NCBI RefSeq assembly: GCF_001421505.1
Contig: NZ_LMKL01000005.1
Span: forward strand, 1-64,000
Length of the DNA stretch: 64,000 bases
Origin: Sphingomonas sp. Leaf17
Lineage (GTDB): Bacteria > Pseudomonadota > Alphaproteobacteria > Sphingomonadales > Sphingomonadaceae
Direction of reading: 5' to 3'
Numbering within the stretch: the stretch's first letter is position 1; each line of letters begins with the position of its first letter. Position numbers and translations under genes: made by a program. A model generated the notes under the pieces. The model was not told the origin of the DNA. It made no database searches and worked only from the letters and a program-made list of their open reading frames with translations. Of the stretch, positions 17,045 to 25,133 are shown one piece after another.

Positions 17045-17751
17045 ACGCGATCACGACCGCGGTCCTGCTGGCAGCAGGCGAAGGCAGTCGACTGCGGGGC
17101 ATGGCGGCGTCGAAGCCGTTGTGCCCCGTTGGCGGTCGGCCGCTCATCGAACATGCGCTGACCGGCCTTGCCGCCGCCGGGATCACCCGCGCGATCATCG
17201 TGCTGGGCTATCTCGGCGACGAGATCGCGGCGTTTCTCGCCTCGCGCGACTGGCCGCTCGCGGTCGAGACGGTGTGGACCGACGATTATCGCCAGCCCAA
17301 CGGCGTATCGGTGCTCGCGGCGCAGGATGCGCTCGCCGGTGACGATACGCTGCTGGCGATGTGTGACCATCTCGTCACGCCGGCGCTGTACCGGCGCATG
17401 GCGGAGGCCGGCACCGGTGGTGGCCTGCGGCTCGGCATCGACCGGCGGCTGGGGCATGACTGGGTCGACCCCCTCGACGTGACCTGTGTTGCGACCGAAG
17501 GCGACGCCATTGTCGCGATCGGCAAGGAAATGACCCCGCACGACTGCTACGACACAGGCGTCTTCGCGATCGGCCCGGCGCTCATGGCAGCGCTGTCAGG
17601 CCTCCAGTCCCCCTCCCTCACCGAAGGCGTCCGCATGCTCGCCGCCGAAGGCCGCGCACGCGTGGTCGATTGCAGCGACCTCGACTGGATCGACGTCGAC
17701 GACGCGCCTGCACTCGCGAAGGCGGAGGATTGGTTGCGGGTGCTGGCTTAG
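17041..17751 (+). CDS. nucleotidyltransferase, probable inositol-phosphate cytidylyltransferase
   Basis: A 236-aa protein of the sugar-phosphate nucleotidyltransferase fold. The N-terminal motif LLAAGEGSRLRGMA with SKPLCPVGGRPLI is the nucleotide-binding loop and Lys signature; MCDHLVTP contains the metal Asp, and LDWIDVDDAP is a second acidic site near the end. Translation starts at TTG 17041, overlapping the inositol-phosphate synthase stop (TTGA), a strong sign of coupling. From position I infer it makes CDP-inositol from CTP and inositol phosphate, which the CDP-alcohol enzyme two genes up would use. The alternative is activation of another sugar or phosphocholine-like alcohol; the fold alone does not decide. 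Confidence 0.8.
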   Translation: MNAITTAVLLAAGEGSRLRGMAASKPLCPVGGRPLIEHALTGLAAAGITRAIIVLGYLGDEIAAFLASRDWPLAVETVWTDDYRQPNGVSVLAAQDALAGDDTLLAMCDHLVTPALYRRMAEAGTGGGLRLGIDRRLGHDWVDPLDVTCVATEGDAIVAIGKEMTPHDCYDTGVFAIGPALMAALSGLQSPSLTEGVRMLAAEGRARVVDCSDLDWIDVDDAPALAKAEDWLRVLA

Positions 17752-17806
17752 GGGATTGGGCGGCTTACGGGACCGTCCAAAAGTGGCGGTAAGTGGACAA
17801 GGAGGA

Positions 17807-18184
17807 TCAGCAGGGGCCGTGCCAATAGATGTTTTGGCCCAACTCCGACCAGCACTTTGCAAACATGGTAAGGTTTCGCTTATCCGCAGCAAAACCATAT
17901 CCCCAGCCGCCATCAAAATATGGCCTCGTGGTCATGTCTACCATGTAGTGCCTAACGATCACCGAATATGGTTTGAGGCTGGCGATCGTCGGAGGCCATT
18001 TTTCTTTGGGAAGATAGACGGACGGCATGCCTACACCTACTGCATTATTCACGATAAGACGCTGAGATTCCACCGCTACGGCTGTCAATATCACCTGATT
18101 GGACGTCGGGTGCGGGAAGGCACTGTAGGTGGCCAGAGCGATTAGAATCACGACTGGGATGGCCATGCCTAGGCAGCTTCGCAC
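17807..18184 (-). CDS. hypothetical protein with N-terminal membrane/signal segment
   Basis: A 125-aa product starting at GTG 18184, chosen because GGGAG lies eight bases upstream; an in-frame ATG at 18166 would begin inside the hydrophobic stretch. Residues 1-25 (RSCLGMAIPVVILIALATYSAF) form a signal peptide or membrane anchor. The rest is soluble, aromatic-rich near the end (YFDGGWGYGFAAD) and has a lone Cys pair near the C terminus. I do not recognise the family. Codon and base use are less GC-biased than the flanking inositol and aminopeptidase genes, suggesting foreign or rapidly evolving DNA. It lies on the strand opposite to the inositol cassette. Confidence 0.6.
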   Translation of the reverse strand: MRSCLGMAIPVVILIALATYSAFPHPTSNQVILTAVAVESQRLIVNNAVGVGMPSVYLPKEKWPPTIASLKPYSVIVRHYMVDMTTRPYFDGGWGYGFAADKRNLTMFAKCWSELGQNIYWHGPC

Positions 18185-18264
18185 TTTAGTTTCTCCCACT
18201 TCGTAGGCTTTGCCGGTACTTTCTCGCCATTGAACTTAACGTGGCTGGCTTTGCGTGCCTGCAC
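18169..18264 (-). CDS. possible 31-codon ORF or gene remnant, Lys-rich (doubtful)
   Basis: Between the two hypothetical genes a short minus-strand frame, GTG 18264 to TAG 18169, reads VQARKASHVKFNGEKVPAKP and continues TKWEKLKCEAA. A TAA lies just upstream in the same frame. The text looks like the end of a real protein, with unusually many lysines for this genome, and overlaps the next gene start by 16 bp. It may be the tail of a broken gene or a tiny ORF. Confidence 0.2.
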   Translation of the reverse strand: MQARKASHVKFNGEKVPAKPTKWEKLKCEAA

Positions 18265-18308
18265 GGGGTGTTAGTAGACGTCACGACCCAATCTGCGACG
18301 AACGACTG

Positions 18309-18689
18309 TTATCGGGCGTCAGGCTTCGAAACGGCGGCATCCTTGACAGTACGTGGTACCCAGATCGTACACGATAATCCGCCACTTGCGGGCGAACCGT
18401 CGGGAAGCTGGATCCGCTTGAAACAGCCGCCGAGGGGAAAATCGCGGCTGAGCCAGCGACCTTCTGGCGTGTCCTGCTGATAGGGGCGTATCTTTGCCTG
18501 TTCGAGAAATTTCCAGAGGCTCGCGGCCGTATCTCCAGCACAGATGTATTTGTGGCTGTCTTCCGTGTCAGTTACATCCCCAGCGGCGACTGCGGCTGCC
18601 AAGCACGCTTCCATTAGGCTTGGCACCTGTTCAGGGAACGGGGTTTTAGCACCATCAGCAAGGATAAGGGCGGCGGCAATAATCAGCAT
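18309..18689 (-). CDS. hypothetical exported protein
   Basis: A 126-aa product beginning MLIIAAALILADGAKTPFPE, a short signal peptide. The mature part has four cysteines (MEACLAA, YICAGD, GGCFKR, LSCTIW) that could form disulfides, and a WKFLEQAK helix. I recognise no family. Start ATG 18689 has no strong ribosome site. It reads in the same direction as the other unknown gene at 17807-18184, with 124 bp between them. The 127 bp upstream to the aminopeptidase end hold no feature I can name. Confidence 0.55.
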   Translation of the reverse strand: MLIIAAALILADGAKTPFPEQVPSLMEACLAAAVAAGDVTDTEDSHKYICAGDTAASLWKFLEQAKIRPYQQDTPEGRWLSRDFPLGGCFKRIQLPDGSPASGGLSCTIWVPRTVKDAAVSKPDAR

Positions 18690-18816
18690 CAGTCATTGCC
18701 TATGCCACGACTAGTCTGCAGGCAATCTTCAACGTTCTAATCTGAGCGAAAGCCACCACCCATCCTCTATCTTGAATAATGTGGCGGGGAGCGCAACACG
18801 CCCCCCGCCCCTGCCA

Positions 18817-21402
18817 TCATTTACCAACCCAGGCCGCAGCCCCGCTGCGCAACTGGTCCGCCACCGCCTTGCGGGTGGCGATGCCGGCGATGGTGCGCTT
18901 GGCCCCGCCGCGTGACGCTTCGGGCAGGTTTTTGTCCGCAAATGCGGTGATCTTGCCCGGCATCGCGGGGTCGTTCGAGCCGCCGCCGAGGCCGACGATG
19001 TAGCCCGAGCGGGTGCTCTCCTCCAGGAAAGCATCGACCAGCGGCTTGTTGGCGACGGCCCAGTCGAACGCCATGTCGGGGTGACCGCCGGCGATCGAGC
19101 GGAGCAGCCCCGCCTTTTGCGGCGCGGTGAAGGTGTCGGTCTTCAGCAGCGCCAGCGCCCGCTGCGCAATCGAATCGTCGCGGGCGGCCCCCAGCAGCGC
19201 CACGAACCGGTTCTTGGCGACCGGGTTCGTCTCCGTCTTGGCCAGCGCCAGCAGCGAGTCCCATTCGGCCGGGGTCGCGTTGACCGCATAGGTCGACAGG
19301 ATCGGCTGGCGGATCGCCGGCGGAATCGCGGTCGGATCCTTGGCCAATGCCGCGACATAGCGCCGCGCCTGTGCCGCGGTGGCCGCGTCACCGTCCGCGC
19401 CGAGGCGACCGATCAGCGTCTCGCGCAGGTTGGTCACCAGCGGCGACTCGCCCGCCTTCGCCTCGAACCCGATCCGCGCCAGCACCGGCGACAGGATCGC
19501 CAGCGACTTGGCGCGCAACGGCTTCTCCAGCGGCGTGCCCTGATACAGCCGGCTCAGCGTGCCGAAATGCCCGGCCGCGACCGACCATTCGAGCGGGTCG
19601 GCGTTCGCGCCCACCTGCCCCATGACGGCCGCCCAGCGCGACAAGTCCTGATAGCCGCCCGCCGCCAGCGCGAAATCGTCGCCCAGCGTCCCCAGCCGGT
19701 CGTTCAGGTCAAGCCGGGTGTAATCGCGCACCAGCGCCGCGTGGCCGGCGTCGTCGTACAGCGTCCGGGTGTAGCTGCCCTTGCCGGTGTTCAGCACGAC
19801 GGTGCCGCAACCGGGCACCGAAACCGGCGTCGCCGCCGCGCCGCTGACGATCGCGCTCGTCTTGCCGCCACCCACGGTCGAGACGACCAATGGCACATGC
19901 CACGTCTGTGGTGCCTTGGACGCGGCATCCAGCCCGAAGCGCCCCTGCGTCAGCGTGACGCTGGTCCTGCCGGCCACGCACTTCGCGCCGGTCATCGTCA
20001 CCAGCGGCACGCCGCCCTGCAGCGTGAAGTCGTGCGCGATCTCGGCGACCGGCTTGCCCGCCGCCGCAGACAGTTCGGCCCAGAGCTGCTCGGTGACGGT
20101 GTTGCCGTATTTGTACTTCGCCATGTAGCTGCGGATGCCCATGCGGAACACATCCGGCCCCAGCGTCGATTCGAGCATGCCGATCACCGCTTCGCCCTTG
20201 GCATAAGTGATGCCGTCGAACGCCTCGCCGATCTGTTCGACCGTCTGCACCGGGCGGATGATCGGGTGGGTCGCGGCGGTCGCGTCGATGCCCATCGCGC
20301 CCTCGCGGCTGAACGCGACGGCCTGCGCCTCGGCCTTCCACGTCGGGTTCAGGTCACCCGCCGACTTGCTCTCCATCCACGACGCAAAGCCCTCGTTCAG
20401 CCAGAGATCGTCCCACCACGCCATGGTGACGAGGTCGCCGAACCACTGGTGCGCCATCTCATGCGCGACGACGGTGTAGATGCGCTGGCGGCCGCTTTCG
20501 GTCGTCCGCTTGGGATCGAACAGCAATTCGCTCTCGAAATAGAAGATGGCACCCCAGTTTTCCATCGCGCCGAAGAACTGGCTCGACCCCGGCCCGGCGA
20601 TCATGTCCATCTTGGGCAGCGGATAGGGCTGGCCGAAATAGTCGTTGTAATAGGTCAGCAGCGTCTTGGCCGATGCCAGCGCGTAATCGCCCTGATCGAC
20701 CACGCCCTTGCGGGTGATGATGCCGATCTCGACATTGCCGACCTTCTCCGCCTTGCGATCGACATCGCCCATGCCGAGGTACAGCAGATAGCTCGACATC
20801 AGCGGCGAATCGCCGAAGCGGTAGAGGTTGGTGCCATCGGCCTGCTTCGTCACGCTTTGCGCGGGCATGTTCGAAAACGCGGTCTGACCACCGGGCGCGA
20901 CGGCCGACAGGCGGAACTTCGCCTTGAACGCGGGCTCGTCCCACATCGGCGCGAACCGCCGTGCGTCGGGGGCCTCGAACTGGGTCGCCAGCATCCGCGC
21001 CTTGCTGCCGTCTGCATTGGTATAGTCAATCGCGAACAGGCCCGACGCCGACTGGTTGATCTTGCCGGTCCAGGCCAGCGCCACCGTGTGACGCCCGACC
21101 GTCGCGTCACGCGGCAGCGTCAGGGTGATCTGCTGAAGGCCTGCGTCGGTCTTCACCGGCACGGCCGCCCCGTCGAACATCGCCTTCGACACAGCAAGGT
21201 CGGCGGCGTTCAGCACGATGGTCCGGGTCGCGGTCTTCACGTCGACGGTGACCGTCTCGCTACCCGAAAACGTCATCGCGGTCGCATCGGGCTTCACGGT
21301 GATGTCGTACAGGATCGGCACGACCGACTTGGGCAACTGCCCGGCGGCGAGTGCGGGCGCCGAGACGGACAGGGACAGGATCAGGGGCAAGGCAAGTTTC
21401 AT
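18817..21402 (-). CDS. M1 family zinc aminopeptidase, exported
   Basis: A secreted or periplasmic aminopeptidase of 861 aa. The leader MKLALPLILSLSVSAPALAA is a classic signal peptide, which fixes the start at ATG 21402 rather than the longer frame to 21495. GAMENWG near residue 278 is the exopeptidase motif binding the substrate N terminus, and VVAHEMAHQWFGD near 314 with LNEGFASW further on is the zinc site HExxH-18-E. The C-terminal half is the long helical-repeat domain of the puromycin-sensitive/ERAP-like subgroup. It would release N-terminal residues of peptides outside the cytoplasm. It diverges from the nitronate monooxygenase gene with about 150 bp between them. Confidence 0.94.
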   Translation of the reverse strand: MKLALPLILSLSVSAPALAAGQLPKSVVPILYDITVKPDATAMTFSGSETVTVDVKTATRTIVLNAADLAVSKAMFDGAAVPVKTDAGLQQITLTLPRDATVGRHTVALAWTGKINQSASGLFAIDYTNADGSKARMLATQFEAPDARRFAPMWDEPAFKAKFRLSAVAPGGQTAFSNMPAQSVTKQADGTNLYRFGDSPLMSSYLLYLGMGDVDRKAEKVGNVEIGIITRKGVVDQGDYALASAKTLLTYYNDYFGQPYPLPKMDMIAGPGSSQFFGAMENWGAIFYFESELLFDPKRTTESGRQRIYTVVAHEMAHQWFGDLVTMAWWDDLWLNEGFASWMESKSAGDLNPTWKAEAQAVAFSREGAMGIDATAATHPIIRPVQTVEQIGEAFDGITYAKGEAVIGMLESTLGPDVFRMGIRSYMAKYKYGNTVTEQLWAELSAAAGKPVAEIAHDFTLQGGVPLVTMTGAKCVAGRTSVTLTQGRFGLDAASKAPQTWHVPLVVSTVGGGKTSAIVSGAAATPVSVPGCGTVVLNTGKGSYTRTLYDDAGHAALVRDYTRLDLNDRLGTLGDDFALAAGGYQDLSRWAAVMGQVGANADPLEWSVAAGHFGTLSRLYQGTPLEKPLRAKSLAILSPVLARIGFEAKAGESPLVTNLRETLIGRLGADGDAATAAQARRYVAALAKDPTAIPPAIRQPILSTYAVNATPAEWDSLLALAKTETNPVAKNRFVALLGAARDDSIAQRALALLKTDTFTAPQKAGLLRSIAGGHPDMAFDWAVANKPLVDAFLEESTRSGYIVGLGGGSNDPAMPGKITAFADKNLPEASRGGAKRTIAGIATRKAVADQLRSGAAAWVGK

Positions 21403-21554
21403 GTGGCGCGACTTTCGGTCTGGCAAATCCCGGAATGCCACTGTCTTAGCCGCATGCAACAGGAACGCAATCGCGCCCCGCGCCTGCCGTTGCAACCGTG
21501 GCGGAACCGGGGCGGCGGGCTGGACACCCGTTTCGGTTGCGCTATGAAACGGAC

Positions 21555-22529
21555 ATGACCGTTCCAGCCCTGCTCAGCCGCCTGCGCCTTCCCGTCATCG
21601 GGTCGCCGCTGTTCATCATTTCCGGCCCCGAACTGGTCATCGCCCAGTGCAAGGCCGGGATCGTCGGATCGTTTCCGGCGCTGAACGCGCGACCGCAGGC
21701 GCTGCTGGACGAATGGCTGCACCGCATCACCGAGGAACTGGCCGCGCACAACCGCGCGAATCCGGACCAGCCCGCCGCGCCGTTCGCGGTCAACCAGATC
21801 GTCCATCGCTCGAACGACCGGCTGGAGCAGGATCTTGAGACCTGCGCCAAATGGCAGGTGCCGATCGTCATCACCTCGCTTGGCGCGCGTGAGGATCTGA
21901 ACACCGCGGTCCACGGCTGGGGCGGTATAACCTTTCACGACGTGATCGACGACCGGTTCGCACGCAAGGCGATCGAAAAGGGCGCGGACGGGCTGATCGC
22001 GGTGGCCGCCGGGGCCGGTGGCCATGCCGGACGGTTGTCACCCTTCGCGCTGGTGCAGGAAATCCGCCAGTGGTTTGACGGGCCGCTGGCGCTGTCCGGG
22101 TCGATCGCGACCGGGGATGCCGTGCTGGCGGCGCGGGCGATGGGGGCCGATTTCGGCTATATCGGCTCGCCGTTCATCGCCACCACCGAAGCCAATGCCG
22201 ACGCGGCGTACAAGGACTCGATCGTCGCCAGCAAGGCGGCGGATATCGTCTATTCCAACCTGTTCACCGGCGTGCACGGCAATTACCTGCGCTCCTCGAT
22301 CGCGGCGGCTGGCCTTGATCCCGACAATCTGCCCGATGGCGACCTGAAAACGATGAACTTCGGTGGGGGCACGGACAATGGCGGCAGCAGCAAGCCCAAG
22401 GCGTGGCGCGATATCTGGGGATCGGGTCAGGGTATCGGCGCCGTCGATCGCATCGAACCGGTCGCCGACCGCGTCGACCGGATGACGCGCGAATATCGCG
22501 CGGCGCTCGCGCGGATCGGCGCGGCGTAA
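21555..22529 (+). CDS. nitronate monooxygenase (2-nitropropane dioxygenase family)
   Basis: FMN-dependent TIM-barrel enzyme, 324 aa, predicted to oxidise alkyl nitronates. LRLPVIGSPLFIISGPELV is the N-terminal flavin contact. VAAGAGGHAGRLSPFALV is the conserved glycine-rich segment with the general His, and LSGSIATGDAVLAARAMGADFGYIG is the phosphate-binding part of the barrel. ATG 21555 is the natural start; an in-frame start at 21498 would add a poorly conserved basic tail. GGGCTG (22546) and CAGCCC (22560) after the stop form a weak hairpin against the convergent rcdA-like gene. Many members have no known physiological nitronate, so the true role is uncertain. Confidence 0.87.
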   Translation: MTVPALLSRLRLPVIGSPLFIISGPELVIAQCKAGIVGSFPALNARPQALLDEWLHRITEELAAHNRANPDQPAAPFAVNQIVHRSNDRLEQDLETCAKWQVPIVITSLGAREDLNTAVHGWGGITFHDVIDDRFARKAIEKGADGLIAVAAGAGGHAGRLSPFALVQEIRQWFDGPLALSGSIATGDAVLAARAMGADFGYIGSPFIATTEANADAAYKDSIVASKAADIVYSNLFTGVHGNYLRSSIAAAGLDPDNLPDGDLKTMNFGGGTDNGGSSKPKAWRDIWGSGQGIGAVDRIEPVADRVDRMTREYRAALARIGAA

Positions 22530-22565
22530 ACGCGGCCGATCGGGCGGGCTGCTGGCGGACAGCCC

Positions 22566-23036
22566 TCAGAACGCGCTGGAGAGGCGCATCTGCATGGAGC
22601 GTGCGGGGCTGAACACCGGCTCAGGCAGGGCCTGCGCCTGATCGAGCCGCAGAACCCGGCGATGCAGATCCATGCTGGCCGCGACCAGCCCCTGCGCGCG
22701 CTCCGGCAGGACGCCGATGACATCGCCCGCCGTCGCCGGCGCATCGCCCATCCGTCGCGACGGATCCAGTGCATCGCGCGGCCGCAATTCACCCGCCTCT
22801 ACCGCCCGCTGCGTCAGCAACCAGGCAATGACATGCATCAGCCGGGTCGTGATCTTCAACGACTCACACGAAAACGTCACCCGCACGAATGGGTCGAGCG
22901 AGTCCCGATCGCCCCGGCCGGATTCGTCGAAATAGCTGCGCGCTTCATCGGCCAACACCATCGCCTCGACATACAAGGCGTCGATCAGGCGGCGTTGGAT
23001 CGCGGTGTCGGTTGTAAGGATCATATGACGGACCAT
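22566..23036 (-). CDS. rcdA: RcdA-family protein (DUF1465), predicted adaptor of CtrA proteolysis
   Basis: A 156-aa mainly helical cytoplasmic protein of the DUF1465 family, found in alphaproteobacteria and including Caulobacter RcdA, a ClpXP adaptor for degradation of the cell-cycle regulator CtrA. LIDALYVEAMVLADEARSYFD is the first conserved helix, FVRVTFSCESLKITTRLMHVIAWLL the central bundle, and a disordered tail follows. The start is uncertain: ATG 23036 or 23024 both fit, and the longer frame to 23132 overlaps the DUF465 gene. Its stop is close to that of the convergent nitronate monooxygenase. The family call is fairly firm; actual function in this organism is inference. Confidence 0.8.
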   Translation of the reverse strand: MVRHMILTTDTAIQRRLIDALYVEAMVLADEARSYFDESGRGDRDSLDPFVRVTFSCESLKITTRLMHVIAWLLTQRAVEAGELRPRDALDPSRRMGDAPATAGDVIGVLPERAQGLVAASMDLHRRVLRLDQAQALPEPVFSPARSMQMRLSSAF

Positions 23037-23128
23037 GGCGAATGCCGACCGCTTGATAAAGCCCGATGTGGCACCAAAATCCGGGCGTTCGTCCCAAACC
23101 GGTCCTACCCCCGGACCGGTTTTCCGCA

Positions 23129-23326
23129 TCACGCGATGATGTCGGGAACCAGTTCATCCTCCAGCATCGAGATTTCGTCACGCAGCCGCAGTTTGCGCTT
23201 CTTGAGCCGCGCCAGTTGCAACTGGTCGCTGCCGCCCCCCGCGATCAGTGCCACGATGGCCGTATCCAGGTCGCGATGTTCGGTCCGCAGCGCATCGAGC
23301 CGCACCGCAATCTGCGTCTCGTCCAT
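23129..23326 (-). CDS. DUF465 (YdcH-like) small coiled-coil protein
   Basis: A 65-aa protein forming a helical hairpin: DETQIAVRLDALRTEHRDLD, a glycine turn AGGGSD, then LARLKKRKLRLRDEISMLED. The LKKxKLRLxxEI motif is the hallmark of DUF465. ATG 23326 is taken as the start since this is where family members begin; a longer frame to 23461 is not supported. It lies just upstream of the rcdA-like gene on the same strand. A shorter second copy sits head-to-head at 23514. Members are widespread in proteobacteria without an agreed function. Confidence 0.82.
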   Translation of the reverse strand: MDETQIAVRLDALRTEHRDLDTAIVALIAGGGSDQLQLARLKKRKLRLRDEISMLEDELVPDIIA

Positions 23327-23513
23327 ATCCGCGTGCCTCCGGCTCGTTGCTTGACGCGCACCCTGTAGCAAAATGCGGACCGGCCGCGAGGGACAAAACG
23401 TATCGTCGCGCAAAACTGGTCGCACGGTCGATTTGCCATCCGGGCGATAGCGACTTTTCAAGCCGTGCGTGGTTTACTGATGTCCCAACCAACACCCTTC
23501 AGGAGGTAGGACC

Positions 23514-23669
23514 ATGCAGACATCGCATCAGGTGGCACTGGAAACCAAGCACGCCGGACTGGAACGCCAGATCGTGCAGGAAAGCCAGCGACCGATTCCT
23601 GACCCGGTAACGCTTGCAAGCCTGAAGAAGCAGAAGCTGCGCCTGAAAGAAGAAATCGCCAGCATCTGA
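23514..23669 (+). CDS. second DUF465-like small protein
   Basis: A 51-aa product with AGGAGG seven bases before ATG 23514, a strong ribosome site. HQVALETKHAGLERQIVQE forms helix one, a proline turn RPIPDP follows, then LASLKKQKLRLKEEIASI. It shares LKK-x-KLRL-x-x-EI with the divergent 65-aa copy, so both are DUF465 paralogs of different length. The 187-bp space between them should hold both promoters. No function is known. Confidence 0.8.
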   Translation: MQTSHQVALETKHAGLERQIVQESQRPIPDPVTLASLKKQKLRLKEEIASI

Positions 23670-23747
23670 CGACATCCCGGTTCCGCTGATTCTTATGGAA
23701 TGTCGCCTTCAGGATCAGCGGACCGTTTCCCTACGGTCCCGCCCGTT

Positions 23748-24125
23748 TCAGCGAACGCGCGACACAATTGGCTTGGCGTGCGCTGGAGTATGGTTACCCT
23801 TGCCGACCGGTTTGCGCACCTTTTGCGGGTCGATCGGCTTGTCGAGTGCGATGCCGGCCCGCCCCTCCGCATACCACGCCACCCGGCCGCGCATCAGGCC
23901 AAGGCCGCGCATCTCCAGTTCGACGCGCGTGTTCATGTCGGTGGGGTCGGGCAATTCCACCATCATTCCGCCGGCCGACAGGTTGCGGACGCGCACCTCC
24001 GTATAATCGGTCTGGGTATCGACCAGCCGCAGCCGCGCCATCAAAAACAGGCTGTTGCGTATCTGCGCGCGCTTGCTCTCGGCATCGGACGTGTCGCTGG
24101 CGGATGGCCGGTGGAAAATGTTCAT
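23748..24125 (-). CDS. PilZ domain protein
   Basis: A 125-aa single-domain protein. RNSLFLMARLRLVD opens the beta barrel and NLSAGGMMVELPD is the PilZ motif (D/N)xSxxG; VAWYAEGRAGIAL ends the barrel. The N-terminal arginine pattern is not a clear RxxxR, so c-di-GMP binding is likely but not assured. Residues after position 100 are Lys/Pro/His-rich and disordered. It follows dksA on the same strand after a 90-bp gap. With the cyclase at 10 kb and the EAL proteins at 38-45 kb, it could be one of several c-di-GMP effectors; its target is unknown. Confidence 0.83.
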   Translation of the reverse strand: MNIFHRPSASDTSDAESKRAQIRNSLFLMARLRLVDTQTDYTEVRVRNLSAGGMMVELPDPTDMNTRVELEMRGLGLMRGRVAWYAEGRAGIALDKPIDPQKVRKPVGKGNHTPAHAKPIVSRVR

Positions 24126-24215
24126 GCGCGATCCCGCACCGAATCTGGCAGATGGTTCTGGTTCGGAGACACTAGCACCAAACCGTGGACAGAAGCTTAA
24201 CCGACGGCGCTCGGC

Positions 24216-24683
24216 CTATTCCTCGCGCGATACTTTTTCGTTGCGTTCGTGCCGCTCCTGCGCCTCGACCGTCATGGTGGCGATCGGCCGCGCCTCCAGT
24301 CGACCAAGGCTGATCGGCTCGCCCGATACCTCGCAATAGCCATATTCGCCGTCATCAATCCGGCGGAGCGCGGCGTCGATCTTGGAAATCAGCTTGCGCT
24401 GCCGGTCACGGGTGCGCAGCTCGATCGACCAGTCGGTCTCGCTCGACGCACGGTCCGTCAGGTCCGCCTCGCGCAGTGAATCCTCCTGAAGCAGCGACAG
24501 CGTACCCTGGGCCTCGCGCAGGATCGCCTCTTTCCATTGCAGCAGCTTGGTACGAAAATAGGCCTGCTGCCGGGTATTCATGAACGGCTCGTCGGCGGAT
24601 GGCCGATACCCCTCGTCCCCATCGCTAGGGGCGTCAGAACCGGACCCGGCCGGTTGGTCGGAACGCGTATACGCCGTCGCCAT
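24216..24683 (-). CDS. dksA: RNA polymerase-binding transcription factor DksA
   Basis: A 155-aa stringent-response cofactor that enters the RNA polymerase secondary channel. NTRQQAYFRTKLLQWKEAIL begins the long coiled coil, with ETDWSIELRTRDRQRKLI on the return helix; DGEYGYCEVSGEPISLGRL is the C-terminal globular region. Only one of the four zinc cysteines of E. coli DksA remains, which is usual for alphaproteobacterial DksA, so no structural zinc is expected. The N-terminal 45 residues are acidic and unstructured. Start ATG 24683 is preferred, eight bases after GGGAG; ATG 24686 is directly upstream and longer frames are less likely. Confidence 0.9.
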   Translation of the reverse strand: MATAYTRSDQPAGSGSDAPSDGDEGYRPSADEPFMNTRQQAYFRTKLLQWKEAILREAQGTLSLLQEDSLREADLTDRASSETDWSIELRTRDRQRKLISKIDAALRRIDDGEYGYCEVSGEPISLGRLEARPIATMTVEAQERHERNEKVSREE

Positions 24684-25133
24684 CATCTTCTCCCAGTGGT
24701 CCGTCGGTGTATTTGACATCATACGGGCCACCCCTGTTCGCAGGCCCTATAGGCGGCGGCGGCGGGCGCGACAAGCGATTGAGACGACGCAATATAGGGC
24801 CGATCTCGACCGATTCTCTTTCGCGATTCCCGTTCGATCGGTAACCCCGATGCCGATGCGATCCATCCAGCCCGGGATTCCGCTCCCCCTCGATGCGATG
24901 GGGCCGGCATTTGATCTGCCGATGGACAAATCCTGTATCATTGCGGAACATTAACGAAGAACGGGGCCGATCCAGCCGATGAAAAGGGTTGGGAATGTCG
25001 ATTTTGAGAGTTAACGAGATTGCACTTAAGCGATTGTTCGGCACTTTGGGGCAAGAACGGCGCAGGAAGTCGTATCGGGTAATCGGGAACCGGTATGATT
25101 AGCACGCGGCGGTAACGGGAAAGAAAAAAGACC
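24684..25133. other. intergenic region between dksA and the Ser/Gly-rich gene
   Basis: About 450 bp with no supported gene. The half near 25134 is AT-richer and contains TTAAC twice (near 24952 and 25011), but no TTAA-N7-TTAA CtrA site. Divergent promoters for dksA and the Ser/Gly-rich gene must lie here. GGGAAAG about ten bases before ATG 25134 could be its ribosome site. Confidence 0.5.

Noticed and set aside
19081-21558. 825-codon open frame opposite the M1 aminopeptidase
   Set aside because: Shadow of the real gene. The translation is His/Arg/Gly-rich and repetitive, and the sense strand has complete M1 motifs and a signal peptide.
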